Part shown: positions 21,608 through 33,633 of the stretch, in pieces
How positions within the stretch are numbered: position 1 is the first letter of the stretch
Layout: the number at the start of each line of letters is the position of its first letter
Source: Aegilops tauschii subsp. strangulata
Lineage: Eukaryota > Streptophyta > Magnoliopsida > Poales > Poaceae
Assembly (NCBI RefSeq): GCF_002575655.3
Contig: NC_053037.3
Coordinates: 501,836,544-501,900,543 of the forward strand
Direction: 5' to 3'
DNA: 64,000 nucleotides
Made by a program: the position numbers and the translations under genes
The notes under the pieces: model-generated
Seen by the model: only the letters and a program-made list of their open reading frames with translations
Databases searched by the model: none
What the model was told of the DNA's origin: nothing

Positions 21608-23812
21608 GGATGACCAGAAGTCGTCGCAGCAAGCTCTACATCAACGACGCAGGCTGGGGCCCGGACGCCGGCTCAATTGAGTACGGGTACCGGGTCCCCT
21701 TCGGCGGAATCCACGTTTTCATTGGCAAGATTGGCGAGCCGGGCCCTGAGCCAGACATCTGCACCGACCCGTCGAGACGGCTCAGCGTGCAAGACCCGCC
21801 CGGACTCTGCCAGCCTTGAAGCGTGCTTTCGTGGGATGTGTCCATGGAGAACTCTCTGAAGGATCTGGATCTGGCGAGGAGACGGCCACCCGCTCTGACG
21901 GTGAGTCGTCCACAGGTGAGACAGACTCGTTATATCAACTTCAAGATGGCAGTCTCAGGGGTTGTTTCGATGGCGACAGTATTCCGGACCCCTTTGAGCC
22001 GCCGAGCCGGGTCGGAATCTTCATGGCCGGCACACAACCTGTTCAAAGCTCCGCCGCTGGGGCAGGAGGCCCTGTGCACTCGCCGGCTCAGGTGCTGATG
22101 GATCTCACGGATAAGATGACGGCTCTGTTAACCGCTACGGTCGTCCCAGCTTATCAAGCTCAACATGATGCAGAGGTGGCACAGTTAAAGCTGGACATAG
22201 CGAGAGCCAAGGAAGATCTGGCAGCGGAAGGGATCAGGATGGCTGCAGAACGGGCGGCTCTTGACGCCCAGACTCAGCTGATTCAGGCGCAGTCTTTCCG
22301 GCTCACGATGGATCAGAACACATCCAATGAGATCATGAGAAGGAGGCATCAGAAGGCTCAATCTCGACTCCCTCCGGTTTACGATCCTCGAAACCTCTTC
22401 AACACGCCTGGTGCAAGGCCCAGTAACCCGCCAGAAATCACGGCACCCGGGGCTGGAACGCCGATTCAACCGCAAGTGATGGGGCCTCTTCGTGTGAACA
22501 CTGCCCCGCCTCAATACGTGCCTATACCACCGGGTCATTATGCCAACCCGTTGGAAAACATGATCACGCAGCGGCGCGACTGGCGGCTCTCCCAGTCGAG
22601 GGCGACTCTCCGACGGTGGTCGAAACCCGCCGGGTCGGAGAACTTCTTCAGACGGCTCTGGCGCAACAGGAGGCATATTCATATAGCCGGGACATGATTC
22701 ATTCAACCCCTCATCCAAACCGGAGCCCAAGTTATAGCAGACACATGGTTTCAGCCACCGGCTCAAGCAACGTCCCGCGCCGTGACTTGCCAGCTGGCCA
22801 CGGCCCGGCACATAATGGAGCCTTTAACGCGGTAGACCAAGACAGAGCACGACAAGAGGCGGAGCAGGTGGCTCAGCTAACAGCTTACCAGCCCCTCCTG
22901 GTTTATCGGACGACTTCTATCGAGGCGGGCGTACCTACGAGGACCGGAGGTGTCCCTTGTCTGGTGCCGGCTCTCCGTAATGAACGTCTGCCCAAGGATT
23001 TCAAAGGACCTAGGAAGGTACCTAATTACACGGCTGATTTACAACCCGGAGCATGGATCGAGAGCTACGAGATGGCTATGGAGTTGCTGGAGGTCAGCGA
23101 AGCGGCAATGGCCAAATACTTCACCATGATGTTGGATGGGACTGCCGACACTTGGTTGAAAGGACTGCCGCCTAATTCTATCGGGTCATGGGCAGAGCCA
23201 AAAGCCCGGTTCATCCAAAACTTCAAAGATACATGTAGGCAATCTATGTCAATTGTGGATTTGACTAACTGCAAGCAGCAAGAGGGCGAGTCTACAACCC
23301 ATTGGGTTCTCCGGGTCAAAGAGATAATACATTCATCTGATAAGATGGATGCCGGCTCTGCAGTCTTAATGTTGGAGCAAAATTGTCATTTTGCGCCCCT
23401 GAAGATGAAGCTCGGGCGGCTCAAGCGCGATTGCAATGATATGGGTACGCTGATGGCGGCTCTGGTCAAGTACGCCAACTCTGATAGTACCAAGGATCCT
23501 GCGTCTGATGATGAAAGGACAGGGAAGGGAAAGAAGAATGGCAACGACAAGGGCCCTCAGCATAACCCGGCGAACCAGGGAGGTAACAAACGTAAGGCTG
23601 ATGGTAGTATGGAGTTTGTGGCCAACACCAATGCGCAGGGTAACAACCACCGACGTAAGGGGAGACCACCTCCCCGAGCCGGCGGGCCAGGCCCGACTCT
23701 TGAGCAATTATTGAATGAGCCCTATCCAAGGCATGGCTCTAGGGAGAAGCCGGCCACTCATCTATGGAAAGACTGCACAATCATGAAAGCCTTCAAAAAT
23801 TCCAACGCTTTT
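21608..23812 (+). pseudogene. Tat-lineage gag
   Basis: A plausible start is the ATG at 21608 (MTRSRRSKLYIND). The reading shifts frame near 21820, near 22567 and near 23812, so at least three indels have occurred. The middle part has a long amphipathic stretch with AQLKLDIARAKEDLAAEG. The conserved core is at about 22980-23480: PKDFKGPRKVPNY, WIESYEMAMELL, YFTMMLDGTADTWLKGLP, FIQNFKDTCRQ and GESTTHWVLRVKEI. It is followed by a Lys/Asn-rich region and a Gly/Ser/Gln-rich tail. No clear CCHC knuckle is seen. Gag would build the particle; this copy is broken. Confidence 0.85.
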
Positions 23813-26604
23813 ATGGCAACAATGGGCAGGGCGGCGGCTCAGGCGCCGGCGGCTTTCATGGCCCGGGCGGCGGCTCTAATTCCAATTCTCAGAATCTTCA
23901 AGGAGGATTTAATCAACGATCTGGCCAGGGTAATCAGCAGCAGCAGCAGGGGGGATACCAGACCAATCCAAAGCAGCTCAATGGTGGACAGTATCATGTG
24001 TTTACTACCAGTCTGTGCAAGCGAGACCAGAAGCTTCATAAGAGGGCTGTAAATGCTGTTGAGCCGGCGGTTCCACGCTATTTAAGATGGTCTGAGCAGC
24101 GTATTGTATGTAGTAGGGACGATCACCCTCCCCGGGTTGATAATCCGGGTCACCTGGCCTTGGTGGTGGCTCCTCAGGTTGGGGGGTACAAATTCACTAA
24201 AGTGCTCATGGACGGAGGCAGTAGCATCAACATCCTCTATAATGAGACCTTCCGTCGTATGGGATTAACTGATAAAAACCTCAGCCAGTCTAACACTGTT
24301 TTCCATGGGGTGGTGCCCGGTAAGTCGGCGTATCCAGTCGGTAAGATCGAGCTGGAAGTAGCCTGTGGAGATGAGTACAACTACACGGCGGAAAAATTGA
24401 CTTTTGAGGTGGTTAAAATAAGAAGCCCGTACCATGCTTTATTTGGGCGGCCGGCTTACGCCAAGTTCATGGCACGACCGTGTTACGTGTATTTGCAGCT
24501 CAAGATGCCGAGTCACAATGGGACCATTACGGTTCATGGCAGCCGAAAGATAGCCTTGGAGTGTGAGGAAGGTGACGCTACTTACGCTGAATCTGTTTGT
24601 ACAACAGAGGAGTTCAAGTTTTACAAGGATAATGTTGACCTGGCAGATATGACGTCTTTGAAAAAGCCAACCACGGAGCATGAGCCGATAATGAAATTTA
24701 AGTCGGCCGATGAGACTAAACTTGTTGACTTTGTTCCAGGAGACTCATCTAAGCAGTTCAGCATCAGTGCCAATCTGGATCCGAAATAGGAAGGCGCGCT
24801 CATCGAGTTCATCCGTGAGAACAGGGACATCTTTGCATGGAAACCTTCTGACATGCCGGGTGTACCAAGAGAACTCGCTGAGCACACTCTCAATATTGAT
24901 CCGAAATTTAAGCCAGTCAGGCAATTCCTCCGGCGGTTTAATGAGGAGAGGCAGAAAGCCATTGGTGAGGAAGTAGCCCGGCTCTTGGCGGCCGGGTTTA
25001 TCGTTGAAGTCTTTCATCCAGAATGGTTAGCTAACCCGGTGCTCGTGCTCAAGAAGAATGGCACCTGGCGTATGTGTGTGGACTATACGGATTTAAACAA
25101 GGCTTGTCCGGTTGATCCATTTGCTCTCCCCCGTATTGATCAAATTATTGATGCTACGGCAGGTTGTGAGCGTTTGAGTTTTTTGGATGCTTACTCTGGA
25201 TACCATCAGATCAAAATGGCAGTTAAGGACCAAGAGAAGACGACGTTCATCACTCCCTTTGGAGCCTTCTGTTATGTGTCTATGCCTTTTGGGCTCAAGA
25301 GTGCACAGGCGACTTACCAGCGGTGCGTGCAGAATTGTCTCCACAATCAGATTGGGCGCAACATTCATGCTGATGTGGATGATATTGTGGTAAAATCCAG
25401 AGAGAAGGAAACCTTGGTAGATGATCTGAAAAAGACCTTTGATAATCTCCGGGTCTACAAGATGATGCTTAATCTGGTCAAGTGTGTTTTTGGTGTTCCT
25501 GCAGGCAAGCTCTTGGGTTTTCTGGTTTCTCACAGAGGCATCGAAGCTAACCCGGAGAAGATCAAGGCAATGACCTCTCTGGCTAAGCTGGCGTGCATAA
25601 ATGACGTCCAGCGTCTGGCGGGTCGCATCGCTGCTTTGAGTCGGTTTATAAGCCGGTTGGGCGAAAAAGCCATGCCACTATATCAGATGATGAAGAAAAC
25701 AGAATATTTTGTCTGGAATGACGCTGCTAATGCTGCTTTTGAGGATTTGAAAAGACAGCTAGCTGAGCCGCCAGTCCTTGCTGCTCCTATCAATAAGGAG
25801 CCCTTGTTGTTATATGTAGCCGCTAACACACGAGCCGTCAGTGTGGCTGTGGTGGTGGAGCGTAAGGAGGCGGGTAAGGAACATCCGGTTCAGCGGCCGG
25901 TTTACTACGTCAGTGAAGTACTTATTGAGTCTAAGCAACGGTATCCACATTGGCAGAAGCTTGTTTATGGGGTGTTCATGGCAAGCCGGAAGCTTAAGCA
26001 TTATTTCCAAGGCCACCCTATCACTGTGGTTAGTTCTGCTCCCCTAGGAGATATCATCCAAAACAGAGAAGCCACAGGAAGAGTTGCTAAGTGGGCCATA
26101 GGACTCGGGCCTCATGGTCTAAAGTACGTGCCACGCACTGCTATCAAATCTCAAGCATTGGTGGATTTCATCAACGATTGGACAGAGCTGCAGGTGCCTG
26201 AAGAGAAACCGGATAATACATACTGGACTATTCACTTCGACGGATCCAGGCAATTGGAGGGCTCGGGGGCTGGAGTCGTGTTAGCTTCCCCTCGAGGTGA
26301 CAAGTTTTGTTATGTACTACGGTTGATGTTTCCCTGTACTAACAACGCAGCTGAGTACGAGGCCTTGCTCCATGGTCTTCGGATGGCTAAGGAGATGAGC
26401 TTAAGCCGGGTAAGGTGCTTTGGCGACTCAGATTTGGTGGCCCAACAAGTATCAGGCAAGTGGGATTCCAAGGACCCCCTCATGGCGGCTTATTGCCGCG
26501 AAGTTGATGCCATTGCTGGACATTTTTAGGGTTACCAAGTAGAGCACATCAATCGCAAAAAGAACGAGGCGGCTGATGCATTAAGCCAGTTAGGCTCTCA
26601 GTGA
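23813..26604 (+). pseudogene. Tat-lineage protease, reverse transcriptase and dual RNase H
   Basis: The protease region has KVLMDGGSSINILY (about 24200). A TAG at 24787 (Gln position) separates it from the reverse transcriptase, which has VLKKNGTWRMCVDYTDLNKACP (about 25045), FLDAYSGYHQI and, near 25370, DVDDIVVKS where relatives have YVDD; both Asp remain but the Tyr is lost. The first RNase H is degenerate (LLLYVAANTRAVSVAVV, about 25805). A second archaeal-type RNase H follows, with IHFDGSRQLEGSGAGVVL (about 26230), NNAAEYEALLHGL and FGDSDLVAQQVSG, ending with ADALSQLGSQ. TAG at 26527 and TGA at about 26602 interrupt it. Dual RNase H is diagnostic of the Tat lineage. Confidence 0.9.
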
Positions 26605-27993
26605 AAGCCGGTGCCGCCTAATACTTTCTTGGATACTCTGCATAACCCTTCTGTCAAGTTACCTACAGAGGAAGACTTGGCTGTTCCTGACCCAGAAGCA
26701 CAGTTGGTGGCGGCTCTCCACATTATCCCAGATTGGACAGTGCCATACTTGGCTTATATGACTTGGGGAGAATTGCCTAAGGATGAAACTTTGGCCAGAC
26801 AAATAACCCGGCGGTCTAAGTCAATGATAATTGTCAATGGCGAGCTGCATCATCGCAGTGTCATTGGAGTTTTTCAGCGTTGTGTTTCCTTTGAGGAAGG
26901 TCAAGAAATTTTACGTGAGATTCACGAGGGGGATTGTGGCCATCATGCCGGCTCAAAATCCCTTGTGGCCAAGGCTTTTTCGTCATGGTTTTTATTGGCT
27001 GACGGCTCATGCTGATGCAGAGGACTTAGTCAGTAAATGTGATGGTTGTCAAAAGTTCTCAAGACGGGCTCACGTGCCAGCTCAAGAGTTGAGGATGATT
27101 CCAATCACTTGGCCGTTTGTAGTCTGGTGGCTTGATATGGTGGGGCCTTTCAAAAGGTCCAAGGATAAGAAGACCCACCTCTTGGTGGCGGTTGACAAGT
27201 TCACAAAGTGGGTAGAGGCAGAGCCAGTTAGTAAGTGTGACGCAGCCACGGTGGTCCAGTTCATGAAAAAGGTGATATTTCGCTTTGGTTTTCCACACAG
27301 CATTATAACTGACAATGGTACCAATCGGTCTAAAGGCACCATGGAGGAATTTTGTCAATGAGAGCATATTCGGCTTGATGTTTCATCAGTGGCTCACCCT
27401 CAATCCAATGGTCAAGCTGAGAGAGCCAATCAGGAATCTTGAAGGGCATCAAGCCCCGGCTTTTGGTCCCTTTGCAATGGGCGCCGGGTTGTTGGGTGGA
27501 GGAGTTACCCTCCGTATTATGGAGCATCAATACTACTCCTAACAGGTCTACGGGTTACACGCCTTTCTTCATGGTTTACGGAGCTGAGGCGGTCCTTCCT
27601 AGCGACATCCATCATGATTCGCCTCGAGTGGCGGCTTATGTCGAGGCGGATAATGAGCAAGCGCGTCAAGATGCTCTTGACTTGTTGGACGAACAGCGTG
27701 ACATAGCAGCAGCTTGCTCGGCGATTTACCAACAAGACTAGCGCCGCTATCACAGCCGCCGGGTTAAGTCCAGGGTCTTTCAGGAAGGTGATTTGGTGCT
27801 CCAGCTCATCCAGGATCAAACAGATGCACACAAGCTATCCCCACCTTGGGAAGGGCCCTTTATGGTCAGCAAGAACTTGCACAACGGGTCATACTACCTT
27901 ATCGATGTTCGGGAGCACAATGATTCACGTAAGTCGGAGGAGGAGACCCGCCGGCCGTGGAACATAGCTCAGCTTCGGCCTTATTACACTTGA
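26605..27993 (+). pseudogene. Tat-lineage integrase
   Basis: The zinc domain has IHEGDCGHHAGSKSL (about 26920) and CDGCQKF (about 27040), with a frameshift between them near 26985. The core has WWLDMVGPFKRS (first Asp, about 27130), SIITDNGTN (second Asp, about 27300) and, after another frameshift and a TGA near 27359, HPQSNGQAERANQ with the Glu (about 27395). The C-terminal part has VYGAEAVLPSD, a TAG near 27740, and WEGPFMVSKNL, ending with LRPYYT at 27990. All three acidic residues are visible, but the reading is broken at four or more places. Confidence 0.88.
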
Positions 27994-29095
27994 GCCACCG
28001 GCTCTCATAATGTACATATTTCTATAGCCATGTATATATTGTGATAAATAATAAAGCAGGACCTCTGTCCTTTTTTCCTCCAAAGGTAAATGTATCATTG
28101 TTATTTTCATCGTAATATTACATGGTCACTTGGAGGTTGATCCGGCTTATGATCGTATTCGAATCTAGCCGTTAAAAATATGATCACTTGGGGGCTTGCT
28201 GTTCAAACATAGGTCGTATTCGAACCAAAGAGAACATAGCTGTCGATACCCACTTGATTGGCATATTGCCGAGCTCATTGGGGAGTTTTTCTTGATCATA
28301 TTTGAATCATAGCTCAACCCCCTTTCGGAACCGACGTGGATCGTATTCGAATCGGCGTCGCTAAACAATTCTCAAGGTCATTTGGGGGCTTCCTGTTCAA
28401 ACATAGGTCATATTCGAACCAAAGAGAACATAGCTGTCGGTACCCTCTTGACCGGCAACGCCAAAGCCACTGGGGGCTATATGATCGCATTTGAATCTTA
28501 GCTTAACCCCTTTGGGACGGTTCTCTGTTCGTATTCGAATCAGAAGCCCCTAAATTTTTGAGATCTCTTGGTTTGCAAACCAGTTCTTTGATGATGTCAA
28601 AAGCATTCAAGGGTGGTTCCTATTCCACCGGCTTAACCTTGATTAATAATGTTGATAGCACATAATAAGCATTATATGTGCTGGTGAACCGGAGTTGAGT
28701 TCTCAACCTCATTATTCGGGTTACATAAACCGGAAGTGTATTTGAAGGCTCGCAGGTATGCTGTTATGGTTATCTCGAAGATATAATTGAGAGCCGGTTT
28801 ATTATGACTTTGATTCATATTCCGGGTTATATGTAAAATATATGACTCTCCATGCGGTAAGCCGCCCAGAGACTTGTGATTTGTTTTCTATGCAATACAA
28901 TTAAAGACAGCTCTTTAAACTTAAGGAAAGCAGAGGATCAAACATAACCCGGAAGAATATAAAAGGGCAGTTTAAATAGAGTTAAGCACTACACACGTGC
29001 ACGATGGCACGACAAAATTAAGTGTTCGTCCTACTCTATTACAGGACTCCCCGAGTCCAGTGAGGCATTGTTTTTGAGACATAACCATGAGCCGC
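27994..29095 (+). other. Non-coding region between pol and the antisense gene
   Basis: No gene is seen. The first half holds the motif array described separately (28151-28542). The second half has repeated CCGG-containing phrases (AACCCGG, AGCCGG) common across this element. Any 3' end of the antisense gene's transcript would fall here. Confidence 0.6.
28151..28542. repeat. Seven copies of a GATCRTATTYGAAYC-like motif, about 190-bp super-repeat
   Basis: Copies start at about 28151, 28212, 28294, 28339, 28406, 28483 and 28528. Spacing alternates, and the set repeats with a period near 187-195 bp; for example, the phrase CTGTTCAAACATAGGTC occurs near 28199 and 28393. Most copies contain the palindrome TTCGAA; two read TTTGAA. 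Confidence 0.8.
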
Positions 29096-30154
29096 CTAAG
29101 AAATCAAAGGTGCTTGTTGGGCTGAAGCTTCCGGCTCATCCCTCTCCGCTCCTCCGGCTGTTTCCATGTCCTGGAAGGTTGATGATTTCCAGTCAATGCC
29201 ACTCAAAGCTTCAAATTGAGCTTCATTATCAATTAACCCGGCCGGGTCAACTTCAGGGGCGAAGGTATGCTTATGAGTCGGAGGAATCAGGCTGACTGCT
29301 TCATAACGAGGTGTTGGGATCCTCTGATTCTCCACGTCATAGCCCGGTTGATATTTGGTAAGGTCTGTGTCATTACCAATCAAAGTGGCCACCGGGCGTA
29401 CGCTCTTCACACAAGCGGCGAAGTCTTTCTGGTCAAAGGGAGTGCCATCTTCCTTCAAGCTAGGATACCCAAGGGCGATGTCGGCGGGGTCTAGCTCTGG
29501 TAGAAACGCTTTGGCCCGGCTTAGGGCGGCTATGGCTCCGGCTCTTGCAGAAGCTCGTCTTAACTCTTGGAAGCGTTGAGGAAGCACGGGCCTGAGTACA
29601 TCCGCCAGATGAGTGGGAACTTTGTTTGACAGAGCCACAACGGCTAAGGAACATTGTGACCTGGTGTAAAGTTGTTCTACAAAGGTGTAAACCGCCTTCA
29701 GCTTGGTCAGCACGTTCTGGTTGAGATTGGAACTCCTGGGACCTGCATTACAAGGTCAGGTGAGCTGATGGCAATTGAGATACTTATGGGAAATGAACGA
29801 TGTAAACTAGTTAGAAACTTACAGAGTAACTTAGCAAAGATTGCGGAGACCATCTGAGATACATGGCGTTTTAAGCCGGATAGCTCGGCGTTTCTTTCAG
29901 TAAGAGTGGCCTCCGCTTGTTTGGCCCAGCTGAGCAAAGCAGTTTTTTCATCCGCCCAGGCTTTTCTTTCTGCTTCAAATTTCTTCTTCAGTTTCTCTTG
30001 TGCAGATACGCTGACTTAAAATTTGGACTTGGCCTTTTGGGTTTCACTTTCCTGAGTCTTCAGGCATTCTTTAGATCAGAGATTTCCGATTCAAATATCT
30101 TACAGGCGGCTTGTACAAATGCCGGTTACAGTTAGGGTGATTATAATGCAACAT

Positions 30155-30300
30155 TAAGTCCCAAGCACTTTGCAAGCAAAGACACTTGGCACTTGGGGGC
30201 TAATGTATGCTGAAAAGCTCTATTTACAGTGCCGGTTCATGAAAATAAGTCCCAAGCACTTTGTAGGCAAAGGTACTTGGCACTTGGGGGCTAATGCGTA
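30155..30300. repeat. 91-bp tandem duplication in intron 3 of the antisense gene
   Basis: TAAGTCCCAAGCACTTTG at 30155 recurs at 30246, each followed by CTTGGCACTTGGGGGCTAAT. CCCAAG and CTTGGG within each copy could pair. Confidence 0.75.
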
Positions 30301-31683
30301 AATTTGCTCAACTACTTGATTAAAATAAGGTAAGAACCGGGTCAACTATGCTGTTTAAGCCGGCCCTTGAGTGTTACCAGGTAAGCCGGTTTTCTTGAAG
30401 TGATTATTAAGCCGGTATTGAGTCTACAACATATTTCATCATAAGTAATAGACTTGGGGGCTGGCATGGTAAGGATAACTATGGAGTAAGCAAGAGAGTC
30501 ATACCTCAGACTTCTGCTGTATTTGCTTCACCATATCAATTTCCAGGTCCCGGCTGTTGTGCACTTGATTAATATAGCCAGAGACAATATCTCCAATGCT
30601 CAGATTAGCATAATTAGTGATGTCCAGCCTGGCCCTGCGGCGTTCCAGAAGTTCTTCCTTGGCGGAGCATCTAGCCAACACGGTGGGTCTTCCCGGTTCG
30701 ACAAACTCGGTCCGGGTGATTACAACGTCCGGATCATCTGGATGAGCCGGGCTGGGGATCTCCGGGTTATCAGAACCTTCCATAACTTGTTCATTAGATG
30801 GAGCAGTGGCGGTTTCAGGAGCTGGTGCAGACGGCGGCTCGTGAGCAGAAGCATCAGGTTCAGTCAGGACCGGCTCTTCGGCCGGCTTATTTTTCTTTGC
30901 CCTCTTGCTGGGCTTTACTTGTACACTGAAAGTCAAAGGGTTAGTGCAAAAACATGAGTAAGATAAGCACAAAATAAGCTAATCATCATTACCCGGGTGC
31001 GGTTTTGAAAGCCGGCAAGCTAGACTGCATTGAGTCACCGGAGTAAGGTGAAGTTCCCTGATAGTTTGAATCAGAATAATTGAGTGGTTGACGAGTGACG
31101 CCCGCCAAAGGATGAAAAGGATATAAGTCAGAGATAACCTTGGTCCGACGCTTCCTTGATGCTTCGGGTAAGCCGGAGGAGAGGTCTGCATCCTTGCTGG
31201 TCCGGGTCTGCCTCCGACTCTCATAAATCTGTCGCTTCAAAAGAAATTGAGGATCTTGATGAGCTAAAGGATGTGAAAATCTTACTTTCCGGGTTACTCT
31301 TCGGACTTTCAGTCTTGGCAAGGGCTCCGAGTCGGAGGAAATTATAGTTACCTCTTCAATCACTTCATGACTCGTTCCGGTGTCCTCCTGCTGATAATCC
31401 ATGTTAATAAGATGGTTAAAAAAGGAGCCTAAAGAGTCAAGGGCTACCTCTGACTCGGAGGTGTCTTCCAGGTGAAGCAGGTCCGAGGCGCTAGGTTTAC
31501 TCCCCTTCTTGCGGGGAGCGGCTTTCTTGGCGGCTTTTTAAACCTTTCTGGCTTTCTTAGCAGCTTCATGGTCATACTCGACCTTCCAGAATTTATCATT
31601 AGCCTGTAAAATACAACAAAGGTTTTTGAAGTTTAGACGAAATCGTTAAAATGGAAGGTGAGGTGTTTAGGTCAATAGTTTAC

Positions 31684-32586
31684 CGCTGGGGCCGGGTTAG
31701 CCTTGCAGAAAGGACTTAAGCCTGTCCTCCCGCAATCTGCCAGGCCCTCGTTCAGAAGAGAGTTGGTCATATCATCAATGATGTCCTGAGGTAAGTCGTC
31801 GGGACTGTGCCGAAGAGGATCATCCTTCCGGCCCGTGTAATCACACATTAAGCCGGGGCGGCGGCTTAAAGGAATCACCCGCCAGGCAATCCAGACCCGG
31901 ACCAGATCAATGCCATTTAGGCCGTTTCCCAGAAGAGCTTTGATTTTGTTGACGGTGGGAATAAGTGGTTGACGTTTAGCTTGAGATAATTTGTCTGGCA
32001 GGGGGTGATTTGACTCCAGACGCAGGGCACGAAAGCCGGGCAGAGGGTTCTCATCAGCCGGAGAAGTATCTTGGCAGTAGAACCATGTCTGGTTCCAATC
32101 TTTTGGGTGGCTTGGCGGCTCAGCATAAGGGAAGAGACAATCTCTCCGTCGTTGGATTGAGATTCCACCGAGTTCCAAGCTAGGCCCGTTGGCACATTCA
32201 TTCTCGCGGTTCAAATAAAATAACTCCCTAAAGAGTAGCAAGCTGTGCTCTTCTCCAAGGTACACCTCACAGAACACTTGGAAGTTACAAATGTTTGACA
32301 CGGAATTGGGTCCAATGTCTTGAGGTCGCAGGTCGAAAAAGTGCAGAACATCTCTGAAGAATTTTGAGCCGGGAGGAGCAAAGCCCCGGCTCATGTGATC
32401 AGCAAATATGACAACCTCTCCGTCCTTGGGTTGAGGTCTCTCTTCGGACGGGTCAGGAGCACGATAGGACATGACCTCTTTCTTGGGCAGGTAACCCATT
32501 TTTATGAAGTCAGCTAAGGTGCTATCAGTAACGTTGGATTTAACCCAGTTGCATGTAATGGGCGCCTTGGGAGCCTTGGGCGGCAT
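31684..32586 (-). CDS. Exon 1 of the antisense gene, PF04195-like domain
   Basis: About 301 codons from the ATG at 32586 without a stop up to a GT donor at 31683. It starts MPPKAPKAPITCNWVKSNVT. Typical blocks are VVIFADHMSRGFAPPGSKFF, FFDLRPQDIGPNSV, FQVFCEVYLGEE, FYCQDTSP and WRVIPLSRRPGLMCDYTGR. It is open along its full length, unlike gag-pol around it. If not spliced, the frame ends 12 bases further on. Confidence 0.82.
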
Positions 32587-33633
32587 TGTGAAGGATGGAA
32601 GCCTAGGACAAAATAAAATTTCTGGTTCAAATTTAAGCCGGAGGAAAATTTCGGTTCAGTATTTAAGGTGGCGGCTTATGAAGGGGCCTAATGATATATG
32701 GCCAATTGTGTCAGGTTATTTAAGCCGCTATGGATATCGTGAGCAATTAAGTTATTTGACTCTGTTATGGATGACCCGGAATATTCATGAAGCATCGCCT
32801 TTTTTAAGCCGGTGATATGAGCCGCCATAGCGAACAGATGCAATTTTTGCCTAAGTGTTGCACAAATAAGTTTCACAGATTGCAGTAATTATTTTGGATC
32901 AAACGGTCGTCCAGAAAGGAAAATTTTCTAGACCTAAAAACTGGCATAGAGAAGTTCATAAGTTCTAATGAGGTCTTTTTGCAAGCAAAAGGGATCTGCT
33001 AGTATTGGAAATGGGTGCGAAACCACTACCGCAGGAGTTCTGTGCTGTTTTTCGAATCAAAAGAAGTCGCGGTGGAAGAACTATAAAAGAACTGAGATGA
33101 ACTACGAAGAATATGGAGGAATGCGGAACCCTAATGCGGATCTGACGTTTGAGAAGAAGAGGACTTACAGTTGTAGGTGCACTGCGGAGAGTCGCCGCTG
33201 TTCTCTGGACTAGCTCTGGTTGATGCAGCGGCCGAGGCTGAGGAAGACGAGAGGCGCGGCGGCGGCGGCGGAGCTCGGGCTCTGAGGCGTTGGGAGGAGG
33301 AAGACGACGGAAAGGGAAGAGTGAGAGAGGACCCGGTTGGTCCTATTTATAAGGGACGACTGATGAGTGGGCGCGAGAAACGAGGAGGCTGAAGACATGA
33401 TTATCCAGCTACAGAGGCGCCTCGATTTTCGGGATAATTATTAAAGATAAGGATCCGTTGAGATACGTTGGGAAGAACATGGATTAATGGCGGATGATGT
33501 CACGGCGGATTACCAAGAATCCAGAGGATGACATCATGGCGGGTTATAACCTTCGCGCAAACAGAAGCCGGAAGATTTTCTCTTAAGGTATTGAAGATTG
33601 ACATGAACCGGTTCAAATCAATCTGGGGCCTAA
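32587..33633 (-). other. Putative 5' leader and promoter region of the antisense gene
   Basis: This region lies between the antisense start codon and the 3' LTR. Near 33175-33320 it turns GC-rich, like a grass 5' leader, just downstream of a minus-strand TATA box. No conserved protein is seen on either strand. Confidence 0.5.
33344..33351 (-). promoter_or_regulatory. TATA box upstream of the antisense gene
   Basis: CCTTATAAATAGGACC on the minus strand contains a consensus plant TATAAATA. Transcription starting about 30 bases downstream (about 33315) would enter the GC-rich leader and reach the antisense ATG at 32586. It lies inside the element, not in the LTR. Confidence 0.55.

Larger units (their letters stand above)
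29096..32586 (-). pseudogene. Spliced antisense accessory gene of the Tat-lineage element
   Basis: The gene runs opposite to gag-pol. Predicted exons are 32586-31684, 31603-30993, 30925-30505, about 30110-29823 and 29742-29096. Introns 1, 2 and 4 are 80, 67 and 80 bp, with GT donors and AG acceptors, and codon phase carries across (0, 2 and 1). Exon 1 resembles the family called 'putative gypsy type transposon' (PF04195). Later exons are Lys/Pro/Glu-rich, then a likely coiled coil (EKLKKKFEAERKAWADEK), then a C-terminal domain with FVEQLYTRSQCSLAVVALS and DPADIALGYPSL. Lesions are a TAA near 31537 in exon 2 and a stop plus frameshift in exon 4. Function is unknown; such antisense genes are reported in some Tat-lineage elements. 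The splice model is inferred from sequence only. Confidence 0.8.

Noticed and set aside
30523..30957. 144-codon plus-strand open frame
   Set aside because: It is the complement of exon 3 of the antisense gene, whose frame has the coherent composition and splice phases.
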